From assembly GCA_019918135.1 (NCBI GenBank), contig WBZZ01004012.1, positions 61,001 through 125,000 of the forward strand: a stretch of 64,000 nt of DNA, given 5' to 3'. The notes beneath the pieces are model-generated. The model was not told where the DNA came from and did no database searches. It saw nothing but the letters and a program-made list of their open reading frames with translations. This DNA comes from Paulinella micropora (lineage: Eukaryota; Cercozoa; Imbricatea; Euglyphida; Paulinellidae). Shown here piece after piece: positions 11,842-22,000 of the stretch; position 1 is the first letter of the stretch; every line of letters begins with the position of its first letter. The position numbers were made by a program, and so were the translations under genes.

Positions 11842-12222
11842 TGTACACGGGAATGGTTGTTGGTTGTGTAGGACGGCGAGGGGGAAGTCAGAATGTGAAG
11901 GTGGAGGACGATGATCCCCCTTTCTCTACCTTCACATTCTGCTTTTCGAGAGGGACTGGTTCGTATCGTTGATTTGGGTCTAGAGGGGGCATTCCCGGGG
12001 AATCAAAGACTAACAGGTTGTTGGGCAAAGATCTGCCCCTAGCTACAATCTGTTTTTCATCGATATGGATTGGGGACTTGAGCACACTGGCAAGCACCTG
12101 GTTGTTTTGATGGACTACCGCCAGTCCTTGTTTCAACCAACGCCAGTCCTTGTTTCAACCAAGCAGAAGTGGCGTCGCTAAACCGCCGGTAACTCAAGTG
12201 AGGGTTGTATGTCGTGTGTGAA

Positions 12223-12465
12223 TCATACACCTGAACCGGTTCTCCGGAAGTTTGCTCCAGAGAGTTGCATTAAAACTTTCTCTTTGTACTCCGTCTTAAT
12301 ACTCCCTTTCGCAATTTTGAACTTTTGAGTGTTATGCTTCAACCTCACGAATACATCCTTATGGGGTGATTGGGACTCACTAGCCCCACTATCGTCTACC
12401 CAAATCATCCCCGCCATAGTCTTTTCTGGTCTCTCTCCCTCATCTCCCTCGCTCTCATGCATCAT
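12223..12465 (-). pseudogene. Copia-like aspartic protease remnant
   Basis: The segment MIWVDDSGASESQSPHKDVF matches the D-S/T-G-A active-site turn of Copia proteases, which usually reads WxxDSGAS/T followed by a histidine. It lies between gag and integrase, as expected. Together with an associated piece at about 11888-12136 it represents the protease and linker region. Broken. Confidence 0.55.
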
Positions 12466-13168
12466 TATGGCGCAATCTTTCTCAGATGGGGGTGAGATGT
12501 TTGAGGTGGGGTTGGCAATGTGCTAGGTCTTGATGGAGGGATATCTCGTACGTTCTCCCCCTCTATCCCTATCCTTTGCAGATATTCCCGGTATTCTAGT
12601 AATCGAGTTCTTAGATGAGGAAATGCCGCAACGAGCACCCTCGCAAAAGGGTTGTTCCACTTGTGGGCCACTGGAAACAACGAAACTTTCAATATCCATG
12701 TAGAGCTCAAGATAGAACTCGTTAACTTCCCCGTCTCTTCCGGTAATAAGAGAATCCCTCACCTCTATCTCTCTAGCAGCCTCTGCTAACGCACCGAACA
12801 GTCTGTGTATCTCTCCAATAGATGGTATTTCTCCATTTTCCCCTGTTATCACCATCTTCCCCTCATCCCATCTCCATGCGACTGTGGGGTCTCTCCTAAT
12901 CCTACCTCTCTCTTATTCTCTCTTCCTCCCTTCATACAACTCCCTAGGTGCAAGGCGTGGTGAAGGGGAATGCGTGATACGACGAACAGACAATGGGCGT
13001 GCTCTTTTGTTCTCCCCCTCTTCTCCCCCTGCCTCATCCTCAACGCTCTTACTCATCTCTTTCTTAGATTTTGAGCCTTGTACAGATGATGCAAGAGAAG
13101 AAGAGGACTTTTGAGGAGTAGCATAAGAGATGGTTTCGTCATCATCTTCGTCTGTCATCGTCTCTCCC

Positions 13169-15325
13169 TCACCTCTCTCTCTCTCTCTCGAGTCTTTGGT
13201 TGTTTCCCCCTACTGCAGCCTCAACGTTCTTACTCGTTTCAATGTTTGAGTCAGAACGTTGTACAGTTGAAGTAGGGAGAGTATCTCTTGTGAGAGAAGA
13301 CGATGAAGCGCTAGAGCTATGAGAAGAGACATGTCTGGGTGGTGATGTGTATGAGGAAGATGACGTCCTCCGTCCGCAAATGGGGAGATGGAGGTCAAGG
13401 CTGTTTTGAGAGAGAAACTGATTATTACAGGTAGTGCAAATCCAGTTCGTGATAGGATCAGACTGAGCAGGGGGGGATATTTCATCTGTTCTAATCCACT
13501 GACGTATACTCCAGTCCATAGGGGCTGCCATTAACCCAGAGTGCCATGGTGTACCCCCCGCGTTCAGCTGTGGCAGTGCCCTAAATACTGCTAATAAGTC
13601 TTCCCTATTTCGCTCACAGCCGATATGGTGGGAACAAAAATCACAACCCCGTTTTTCCATCCTCTGGGCACGTTCGCCACCTGATCTGGTTTTGTCCAGG
13701 GCGGCTCCTAGTTTCCATGAACAACGTGCATTGTTTTCGTTAAACCCTTCACATTGTTTCGAATTTGAAACAATGGTCGCACTTCCCCTGATGGGGTGAG
13801 CCCACAGATTGAGCAATGGTCCATCGTCCTCACGTAAGTGAAAATAAATAGAATTCCGGGACTTCATTAGGACCTTCCTGTATCCTCCCTTGACACGACG
13901 AAGCCCCCATCCCTCCTCCATAGGGTATATTACCCCAAGAGGTGTGGGGTCGCCCACCATGTTTCCCTTGACGAAGCGGTTGTCTTTCAGGAGAGGAATA
14001 AAAGGAGTAAATCGAGGAACCGAGGGGGAGCAGACATATCTTGTGCGTGCGTGTTGCTCTTTTCCTTCTTGTCCTTCAATGTGGGGTGGCGGTGGTTGTT
14101 GTTCAAAAGAGGAAGTGGGTGGGGTGTTGTCGAGTGAGGGATTTGGTTCTTCTTCTTCCGTTTCCTCTCTCTTCATCATATTTATACTTAACATGTGATT
14201 GATGTACCCTATTTCCCCTACTCCCTCCACACCTCCATTCTCATCATGAGTACTAGACTCTTCGTCTGAATCATGAGCTTCGGACTCCTCTTCTTCTTCT
14301 TCAGAACTACCAGAAGAAGAGGAGTCAGAACCTCCTGCGTTCAGGCTAATCGTCTTTGTCTTTGCTGTTTTCTTCTTGATGAAATCAGATGATTTCAACT
14401 TCCTTTTCTCCTTCCCTACCTCTTTCTTCTGTCGCCTCATCTTTCTCTTCCCTTTACTGCCCTCCTTATTCTTATCCGTCCTAGTCAGATTCAGCTCTCC
14501 TACTCCTTTTGCTAAGTTGACTATTCTTGCTGCCTTCTTCCTTATTGGGCAATTCACCGGGAGATGTCCGTCTCGAGGGCACTCGGGAAGATTACAGGGG
14601 ACAATGCAAATCTTGATTTGATGATCCCCATGACAGTTGTAGCAACCTTGGGGTACTTTACCAGCTTGGTTTCCCATAAGGTTGACTGTTATGAGGTCGC
14701 TTTTAGTTCCCACACCAGATGAAGTTTTAGACGAAAGGGAACGGAAACCGCCCCCTGACGAGTAAAGTTTCTTCATTTTGCTTTTGGATTCCTCTGTTTG
14801 AGCAACCTGTTCAATTACTTTTACAAAGAATTCCCAACCCGGTCGTTCCTCCGGAAGGAGGCTGGTGACCTTGTTGCGAAAACTGTCGAACTCGGTCAGG
14901 TGTTCGATCTTTTTCATGACCATCTCTATCTTTACGAGTTCTGGGTATGGGACTTTCATAACTGACTCTTGATCAGCAATATTGCTGTGAAAGAGAGTCA
15001 ACCAGGGTCTTATGTCTTGAACCTTTTTGGGGACCCCCCGGTAAGAAAGGTCAAGGAAGTCTTGTCTTTCTTTCCATTTGACAAGGTCGAGACCTCCATA
15101 TCTCTTCCTCAGTGCCATGAAACATTCGACTCTATCTGACCCCGCTGTTCTGATGACAGACATAGCTTCCTTGTCCTTAGAGCAGGACTGAATTAAGAGA
15201 GTAAAGATATTATTAAATCGGTTATGTTTCAGTCTATCTCTTTCTTCAACCTGCTGGTAGTACTTAGTTGTAGCAAAGGATGCAATAAGGGGGTTTGGTC
15301 TAGATGCGGTAGTTAGTATAGGCAC
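13169..15325 (-). CDS. Copia-like gag with zinc modules
   Basis: A 718-codon open frame, also open upstream of the marked start (GTG in context), so the true start may lie nearer 15.5 kb. The N-terminal 200 residues resemble the capsid domain of Copia gag (LKHNRFNNIFTLLIQSC, then FMALRKRYGG). A Cys/His cluster beginning CYNCHGDHQIKIC and continuing to CP near residue 260 stands in place of the usual CCHC knuckle. Next come a lysine-rich and then a serine/glutamate-rich acidic region. The last third has a CDFCSHHIGC pair and a classical C2H2 finger (CTTCNNQFLSQNSLDLHLPIC). Such a C-terminal extension is unusual for gag. The acidic run overlaps a GAA/TCT microsatellite. Confidence 0.65.
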   Translation of the reverse strand: MPILTTASRPNPLIASFATTKYYQQVEERDRLKHNRFNNIFTLLIQSCSKDKEAMSVIRTAGSDRVECFMALRKRYGGLDLVKWKERQDFLDLSYRGVPKKVQDIRPWLTLFHSNIADQESVMKVPYPELVKIEMVMKKIEHLTEFDSFRNKVTSLLPEERPGWEFFVKVIEQVAQTEESKSKMKKLYSSGGGFRSLSSKTSSGVGTKSDLITVNLMGNQAGKVPQGCYNCHGDHQIKICIVPCNLPECPRDGHLPVNCPIRKKAARIVNLAKGVGELNLTRTDKNKEGSKGKRKMRRQKKEVGKEKRKLKSSDFIKKKTAKTKTISLNAGGSDSSSSGSSEEEEEESEAHDSDEESSTHDENGGVEGVGEIGYINHMLSINMMKREETEEEEPNPSLDNTPPTSSFEQQPPPPHIEGQEGKEQHARTRYVCSPSVPRFTPFIPLLKDNRFVKGNMVGDPTPLGVIYPMEEGWGLRRVKGGYRKVLMKSRNSIYFHLREDDGPLLNLWAHPIRGSATIVSNSKQCEGFNENNARCSWKLGAALDKTRSGGERAQRMEKRGCDFCSHHIGCERNREDLLAVFRALPQLNAGGTPWHSGLMAAPMDWSIRQWIRTDEISPPAQSDPITNWICTTCNNQFLSQNSLDLHLPICGRRTSSSSYTSPPRHVSSHSSSASSSSLTRDTLPTSTVQRSDSNIETSKNVEAAVGGNNQRLERERER

Positions 15326-16023
15326 CGAACTCTCCTCAGGCTCTTTATGCTCTGCAGTTTCTGGGGAAGAAGAAGGATCAGGCGAAGCAGAACATAGTTC
15401 TAACGGCTTGTTCTTTTTGACAGGTAAGGCAGAAGTGGAGGAAGAGCTGGTAGGTTCTTTCTTTGCGGCAGCTGTAGGTTTCTTACTCTCTGTCCTGTTC
15501 TGACTCTCGTCCTCGCTATCTCCGGAAGGTGAAAGAGGTGGTTCTAGGTAGATTGAAAGAAACTGTCAGCTTTGCTTGTGTCAACAGAGGGTGTCGTTTG
15601 TGGGGAGGTAGCTCCCCTATCGCTAAGGGATCATAGATCGCCAGGACAGCAAGGAACCCATATTCCCAATTATATCCCAATCTGGGTCTCTGCTGTTGAA
15701 TGGCGGTGGGTCCACTTTAAACCCTCTGTTCATCGACATTCCAAACATGGTGTTTGCCATGTTGGACCAAAGTGCGGAAGGTAGGAGCTAAACTCAGCTA
15801 CCAATAAAATTCCTACAATTAAGTAGAAATGGAGGAATAGTTATTAGGGATGAAATGAGTTGGTGTGTCTATGCTATGCTGTCTAGCCGATAGACACGTT
15901 TGTGGTGGGTGCCTTCTGCCTACCCACGGGATGATGTCGACTGCCTGCAGCACGTCGATCCTCGCACTTTTCTGTTGAAGGCCTAATGCATCTCCTTTCA
16001 AACTAAGTGCAACTGATTAAAGT
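15326..16023 (-). other. leader of the Copia-like element
   Basis: Between the LTR and the marked gag start. The part nearest gag (to about 15540) is still open in the gag frame. Beyond that no coding sense was found. Confidence 0.4.
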
Positions 16024-16249
16024 TGTTGGCGCACTAATCAAGGCTCGATAACCTGTTAGACTACTGTTATTAACAAAGCAATCTATGATAGCAACTACAC
16101 TCTCAACATACTACAACAACTTTAATGAGAAAAGGCGCCAACAGACGCGCCACGTAACTTGACTGGCCGGATCATAAGTAATGGCTCTAACGACACCGTT
16201 ACTCCGATACGGCCGGTCCATAACTATTAATTAATTATTAGTTCCAACA
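16024..16249 (-). repeat. putative 5' LTR of the Copia-like element
   Basis: 226 bp bounded by the inverted hexamers TGTTGG and CCAACA, the usual LTR ends. It lies upstream of gag on the minus strand. Only one copy is present, so identity with a 3' LTR cannot be tested here. Confidence 0.5.
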
Positions 16250-17449
16250 CATGTAAACTTGAGGCGAGAACGTGTGGCGAACAGACACGCACGACTCAAT
16301 CTCTGTTGACACCTATACATACACACCCACTATCTTCTCGTCCCACACAATACAGCCAATAGTAACCACAGTGTGTGGACACAACAGAGGGATAGGAGAG
16401 AAGGGTAGAGTGTAGTTGGTTGGGTGGCAAAGGGAGCAAATGTATACAACCGTAACGAACTGCTTTGTTTTTGTTGACTTCCGTGTCCATCGCATTTACA
16501 TATCTCGTCTGTTTATTGTGATATCATATAATGTATGGTAATGTTGTGTTGGCATATTTGTATCAATGTTTCGGAAGTTCTGCATACTTGAAGTGTAGTG
16601 TTTCATACATGCATGTTTGAGTAAGCACCGGAGATCATCACCATTGATACCCCGATTAGACATACTAAAGTCAGTATACTTACTTGTCTTTAGTATGCTC
16701 AATCGGGGTAACTATATACATATTCAAGTACCAATACTTGTTAACAATATATTATATATCATATATTTATCATTTATGTTTTACATATCGATATATTTCA
16801 TATTTCAAGTTTTCTTCTATATATCTGCATATACCTGGTGAGTTAGTGTAGGTTGTAGACAGTTCATCTTGGGATGGGTCTTCTTCGGGATAGTTTCGAG
16901 TAGACTTATGTTGCGTTAATTGTAAGTAAAGAGAGAGGTGAATGTCCTCTTCACTTATGTGTTGGGGTTACATTCACCTACCCTTTCATACTAATTAATG
17001 AAATATTTACATCGCTATTTAACGTGTCTACTACTTTATTTTCTCACATGTATATATTTCACATATTTTTTCAAGAGTCTTTTTGCATATTACTAAGAAC
17101 AGTGACTGCACGTGTTTGCTTATGGATTGCATGCGTATTTTGTTATGTCGAGTTCGTCTTGATATATCAAATACAATTGTGTCTACGAAATCACGATGTA
17201 TTTCTTATACATGCTCACATATAAACATCACCTGTATCGTTGATAATCATATATTCATATAACTGACTTTATGATTTCTGCCTTACTCAGTAGTACCGTG
17301 ATTGTTGATATCTTATGTGTGTTGCCGGATAGTCTATAGCATCGCGAGACAGTCATTAACGCTAGGTTGTGAGCGAAGGCTAGGATTTTGACAAGATTTC
17401 ATTTTCTTATCAACGCCCAACCGTGCTTGAAGGAAGCGATGGGGGATCA
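16250..17449. other. AT-rich DNA without genes
   Basis: 1.2 kb of AT-rich sequence. Apart from the hairpin at 16648-16710 nothing was recognised. Short frames here have no coding character. Confidence 0.5.
16648..16710. repeat. 63-bp hairpin
   Basis: Arms TACCCCGATT-AGA-CATACTAAAG and CTTTAGTATG-CTC-AATCGGGGTA pair over 20 of 23 positions with a central 3-nt mismatch and a 17-nt loop. The size and single internal bubble are like a microRNA precursor. It could equally be a small fold-back repeat. Confidence 0.7.
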
Positions 17450-17730
17450 TGCATAAGTACTTAGTTATTGCCGCCGGGTCTTAGCGGGGGCAATGGATAA
17501 TTTATTAATTAATAATAGTATTTAGTCATACCGGCCCACCCCAATGACAATTACCCATTTTACCTATATCACTCTAAGTGTAACGGTGAATTCAATGCTT
17601 TGGCGGTCTGGGGTTGGGGCACTTAGTGACGTGTCATTATTCAAATATATAGGTAAAAGTAAAGTTCCGAACTCTCTCGTCCATTGGGTTATGGGCCTTG
17701 GCAGCGCGTAAGTCTGGCACTGCAAGTTAA
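17450..17730 (+). repeat. terminal direct repeat (putative LTR), left
   Basis: Shares long blocks with 40910-41210, such as CATACCGGCCCACCCCAATG, CTCTAAGTGTAACGGTGAAT and GGCACTTAGTGACGTGTCAT. A related block is found at 49535-49730. Exact ends are not resolved. Confidence 0.65.
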
Positions 17731-18049
17731 AGGGCTGAAGGAAGAAGACCATCGCCGACCTGGGAGGCGACTGTCAAGAGGGTTGGTGCCAATTGGCACA
17801 TAAAAAGGGAAGCTTTCACACTAGTACTCACACTGAGACCCTTTGGCTCAGTTTTTGGAACGCATCGTTCGATACCTGTCTCCGTTTGGTTAGGTGACCG
17901 GCGTCGTGGGAAAGGACAGCACATCAACTGATCTGCTACAACTTGACTGCTACAACAAAGGAAAACAGACAGTAAGACCTCAGAGTCATGAGCTTTAGTA
18001 TTCTTAGAGGCACAACCAAAAACAAAGAAAAGGAAGTCACAGCAAAAGG
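17731..18049. other. leader of the split retroelement
   Basis: Non-coding sequence between the left direct repeat and the Polinton target site. No RNA gene or frame was seen. Confidence 0.4.
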
Positions 18050-18055
18050 ACAGTA
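18050..18055. repeat. Polinton target duplication, left
   Basis: ACAGTA immediately outside the left terminus, matched exactly at 38483-38488. Six base pairs is the length known for Polinton integration. Confidence 0.9.
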
Positions 18056-18195
18056 AGTAGTATAGGGTCGCACTTGGGCACGGATCTTCAGTGCAGTTTC
18101 TCTACAGAAACCACACTAAGAGCCGTTATTGTGTTTTGAGGCTATCTATTTATAACAAATACAGAAAGACAAAAGAAAGAAAAACGGCTACCTAT
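18056..18195 (+). repeat. Polinton terminal inverted repeat, left
   Basis: Pairs with 38103-38482 on the opposite strand. The outer ~90 bp (GGTCGCACTTGGGCACGGAT to TTGTGTTTTGAGGCTA) match closely. The inner part shares TTTGTCT and TTTCTTTCTTTT blocks. A plain AT-rich spacer follows. Confidence 0.9.
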
Positions 18196-18240
18196 TGATA
18201 TTTGAAAGCCGACCGCTACGCTTGTCGTTTTCAAACATCG
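18196..18240 (+). promoter_or_regulatory. single hairpin of the twin-hairpin family
   Basis: TGATATTTGAAA pairs with TTTCAAACATCG around a GC-rich loop. It is the only unpaired member, located between the left terminal repeat and the GIY-YIG gene. It shares the outer arms, but not the loop core, with the intergenic pairs. Confidence 0.7.
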
Positions 18241-18301
18241 TTTTTAAAAAAAATTTAATTATTTTAAAGAAATAAAATATTTGTATTATATATAGAGAGA
18301 A

Positions 18302-18955
18302 ATGACAACCTTGAAAATTTACAAAATCTTTAATGCTGAAGACCAAACCGACAAGGAATATTACATTGGAAGCACAATTCAAAAAAGATTATCAAGCAGG
18401 TTCAGTCATCATAAATTACTCTGCAAGAAAGGAATTAATAGAAAGTTATACAATCATATGAAGAATAAAGGACTTCAAAATTTTAAGTGTGTTTTAATTC
18501 ACGAGGAAGTAATTGAAAATTACAACATTGATAAACAAAGGGCGGTTGAACAGAAATATATAGATGAATTGAAACCTACATTAAATTTAAATAATGCTAT
18601 TGGCCCTAATATTACTGATGGAACAAGAGAACGTCATAAATTTGATGAACGAGAATTTAAAGATGAGAACGAAAGGAAACGAATTGAATATCAAAAACAA
18701 TACCACAAGCAATATCATAAACAATATTATGAAAAAGAAAGTAAGAAAGTTAGAGAGTATCAAAAGCAATACTGGGCAATAAACAAAAACATTTTAAATT
18801 GTAAGCAAAAGGAGAGGTTTGATAAAATAAGAGAGAGTAAAAAATATTATTGTGAGTTATGTAATTTTATAGGTGTATCTCAATCAGCACTTATTACACA
18901 CAATAACTCCAAAAGACATATTTCAAAAAATGAAAAAATTTTAATTTCTATTTAA
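18302..18955 (+). CDS. GIY-YIG nuclease with C-terminal zinc finger
   Basis: 217 codons. Residues 1-100 form a GIY-YIG nuclease: KIYKIFN and YYIGST provide the two signature strands, RFSHHK supplies the basic region, and AVEQKYIDELKPTLN carries the glutamate and the common NxxxA/I end. This family cuts DNA; in Polintons and related viruses it is an occasional accessory gene whose role is not settled. Residues 125-165 are a charged coiled coil with repeated HKQY units. The end is a C2H2-like finger (YYCELCNFIGVSQSALITHNNSKRH). A TATATATAG element lies just upstream of the start, which is the first ATG. The C-terminal module resembles that of the gene at the other end of the element (37551-38033). 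Confidence 0.85.
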   Translation: MTTLKIYKIFNAEDQTDKEYYIGSTIQKRLSSRFSHHKLLCKKGINRKLYNHMKNKGLQNFKCVLIHEEVIENYNIDKQRAVEQKYIDELKPTLNLNNAIGPNITDGTRERHKFDEREFKDENERKRIEYQKQYHKQYHKQYYEKESKKVREYQKQYWAINKNILNCKQKERFDKIRESKKYYCELCNFIGVSQSALITHNNSKRHISKNEKILISI

Positions 18956-19040
18956 ATGATTGAAAATTTATAAATAAAAAAAATTTCTATTTAATATTTA
19001 ATTTAGAAAAAAAAATTGACACACTGATATATTATCAAAC

Positions 19041-22000
19041 ATGGAGACACACACATATAACGGCAAGGTCTACAGGTTGGATAGATTAAGGGAATATAAG
19101 ATAAATTACGAAATAAAGTCTGTCAGGGGTCGGGATGTGCTATATATCAAACCGAAGGTAAGGGGGTATAAAATTGATACACCGACAGCCCAAAACTACT
19201 TGAACCAAGTAAGAGGTGCGGTGTATTTTGAGCACCATGCTATACCAATAGCGCCACCTTTACCTACGATTGAAGAGAAAAAAGAGATGAAAGAAAATTA
19301 CAGAGACTTGTTGCGGTATGGTAATTATGATATCATGAGGGACGACAGCAAGGAACACGAACTAGGAATAAATGAAAGCCGATATGCGGTAAGGATTAAC
19401 GGCAACTTCCGATCATTCACGATGCGCGATGTGATAAGATTTATTGAGATTGTGTTGAACGACTTTGTAAAACGACAAACACCCGAAGATAAGGTTAGCC
19501 TAGGTATTGAGTTTGTTGATTACTATGGAAAAGTATCAACAGGCTTGCACAAAGTTAATCAGATCTCTGTTGAAAAAGTTTTAGAAAGATTGTCGGCAAT
19601 ATTTCAAAGCAACGAAAGTCTTTACATGGATGAGAACGGAATAAACTTTGATAAATTAAAATTTGTGTTGAAATCTGTTAAAATGCCTACGGGCGGGACA
19701 AGGCTACAGGTTTTGAACAAATTGGATATATACAGAAAGAAAGGAGTAATCTGTATTACAAACAGCGATAACTTATGTTTAGCACGAGCAATCGTTGTTG
19801 TCAAAGCAAAAATTGAAAAACATCCAAAATTCAAGACAATACTAATTAGAAAAAGAAAGATACAGCAGGAAATGGCTGAGGCTTTACACAGCCAAGCAAA
19901 CGTCATTAAGGATGTGTGTGGAATACCAGAAATTAATACATTTGCTAATCACATTAAATACAATCTGGTTATTGTTGAATTTCCTGACAAAATCATTTAT
20001 AAAACAGAACTACTTAATGCGAACGGAGAACGGCTGACTAACCTTTACATTCTAAAGACTGAAGGACATTACGATGCCATAACTAACATGAAGTCTATGA
20101 TAGGAAAGGAAAACTTCTGTGAGTTGTGTCTAAGGGGATACCAAAAAAGACACGCCTGTGAAGCAAAATGTAGTATCTGTGAAACCAACGGATGTAAGGG
20201 AATAAATGACAAGAGCCAGTGGAAAGAATGTGAGCAGTGTAATAGAAAGTTTCCAAACACTGAATGCTTTAATAATCATAGGACGACAAACTGCGATATT
20301 AAAGCGAAATGTAAATCGTGCGGGCTGAATTACAGAAAGAAGGATGAGCACAAATGCGGATATGCGAAATGCCGAAATTGCAAACTAGTGAAACCGCTTG
20401 AACACCAATGTGAAATAGTCCAAAAAGAAATCTTACAGCCGTCAGAGCAATACATATTCTTTGACTTTGAAGCGACACAGGACACAGGCGAGCACATTGT
20501 TAATCATGCGGAAAGCCAGTATTACGATGCGAAGGAACCGCCAGTAATTCACAAGAACATTCAAGATTTCTGTAATTGGGCTTTTGACACTAAACACAGC
20601 GGATTTACATTTATTGCGCACAATGCCCGCGGTTATGATTGTCAGTTTATTCTTAAGTGGTTGGTTGATAATGGACAAACTCCATTTGTAATCTATGAAG
20701 GTGGTAAGATTATGATGATGACACTTAAGAAGTATCGGTTTATAGACAGCCTAAGTTTTCTTACGATGCCATTGTCAGACTTTCCAAAGACATTCGGACT
20801 TACGGAACTTAAGAAAGGTTTCTTCCCGCACTTCTTCAATACGGCAAAAAATAGAAACTATGTCGGTGTAATGCCACATAAGAAACATTACGGCTACGAC
20901 ACGATGCGAGGAGATAAACGAAAAGAATTTCTTGAATGGTATGACAAACAAGTGAAAGCACATAACCACTTTGATATGGCGAAGGAAATCGGTGAGTATT
21001 GTCATTCAGATGTTGATATACTAAGAAAGGGTTGTATAGATTTTAGAAACCAGTTTCTAGAGTTTGGTATTGACCCTTTTCAATATACAACTATTGCGAG
21101 TTGTGTTATGGCTTTGTATCGTGCTAAGTTTATGCCAGAGAATTCAATTGCGATATTGAAAGCGGAAAAGCAAAACAGGATGACTTCTAGGGCTTGTGTA
21201 GAATGGTTAGCATACAGAAGCAGGTTAGATAAAACTGATATTAAACACGCATTCAACGGAGGTGAAAAAATGTTTCAACTCGGGCAATCTCGTGTGTATG
21301 TAGATGGATGGGATGAGAAAAACAAAACCGCTTATGAGTTTTACGGGTGTCATTGGCACGGATGTGATAAGTGTTGGAATAGCAATGCTTTGAATGTGAA
21401 GAAGAATAAGACAATGGGCGAACTATACAAGGAAACAATGAGAAGAGAAAAACAACTTAACGAACAAGCAAAAGTAATAAGTGTCTGGGAGTGCGAATGG
21501 AGCCTGATGAAAACCAGTGAAAGACTGGCAGAGGATACAAACGAACGAATTACTGAACAAGAAGGACTAAACCCACGAGAGGCAATGTTTGGAGGTAGAG
21601 TGAATGCTTTGAAATTATATTGGAAATCACGACATGATAATGAGTATGCGAAATATATTGACATATGCTCACTTTATCCGACTGTGATGTATTACGACCT
21701 TTATCCAAGCGGACACCATATAATTATTAGACCTGGAAGGGGCTCTGCCCCTTTCCAAACCCTAAACGAAAAAAGCGGGGGTATGGTAGGGGGTGAAACC
21801 TCCTCCAACAACGAGGAGGAAAGAAATGAGATGAAAAATAAAATTATAAACAGAGAATATTTCGGAGTGGCTAAGGTTAAGATGCTACCACCTAGAGGAT
21901 TACTACACCCAGTCTTACCGAAGGCGGACAGAGGTAAGATGATGTATTACTTATGCGATAAGTGCGGAATGACTGAGCAACATGGAGAATGTAAGCACAC

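Larger units (their letters stand above)
11091..16249 (-). mobile_element. Copia-like LTR retroelement, incomplete fossil
   Basis: Read on the minus strand: an LTR (16249-16024), a leader, a long gag with a zinc-knuckle-like module, a protease-like DSGAS segment, and the zinc-binding and core parts of an integrase. Protease followed by integrase directly after gag is the Copia (Pseudoviridae) order. No reverse transcriptase or 3' LTR is present, because the element stops where the YR retroelement begins. It is broken several times and is probably old. Confidence 0.7.
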
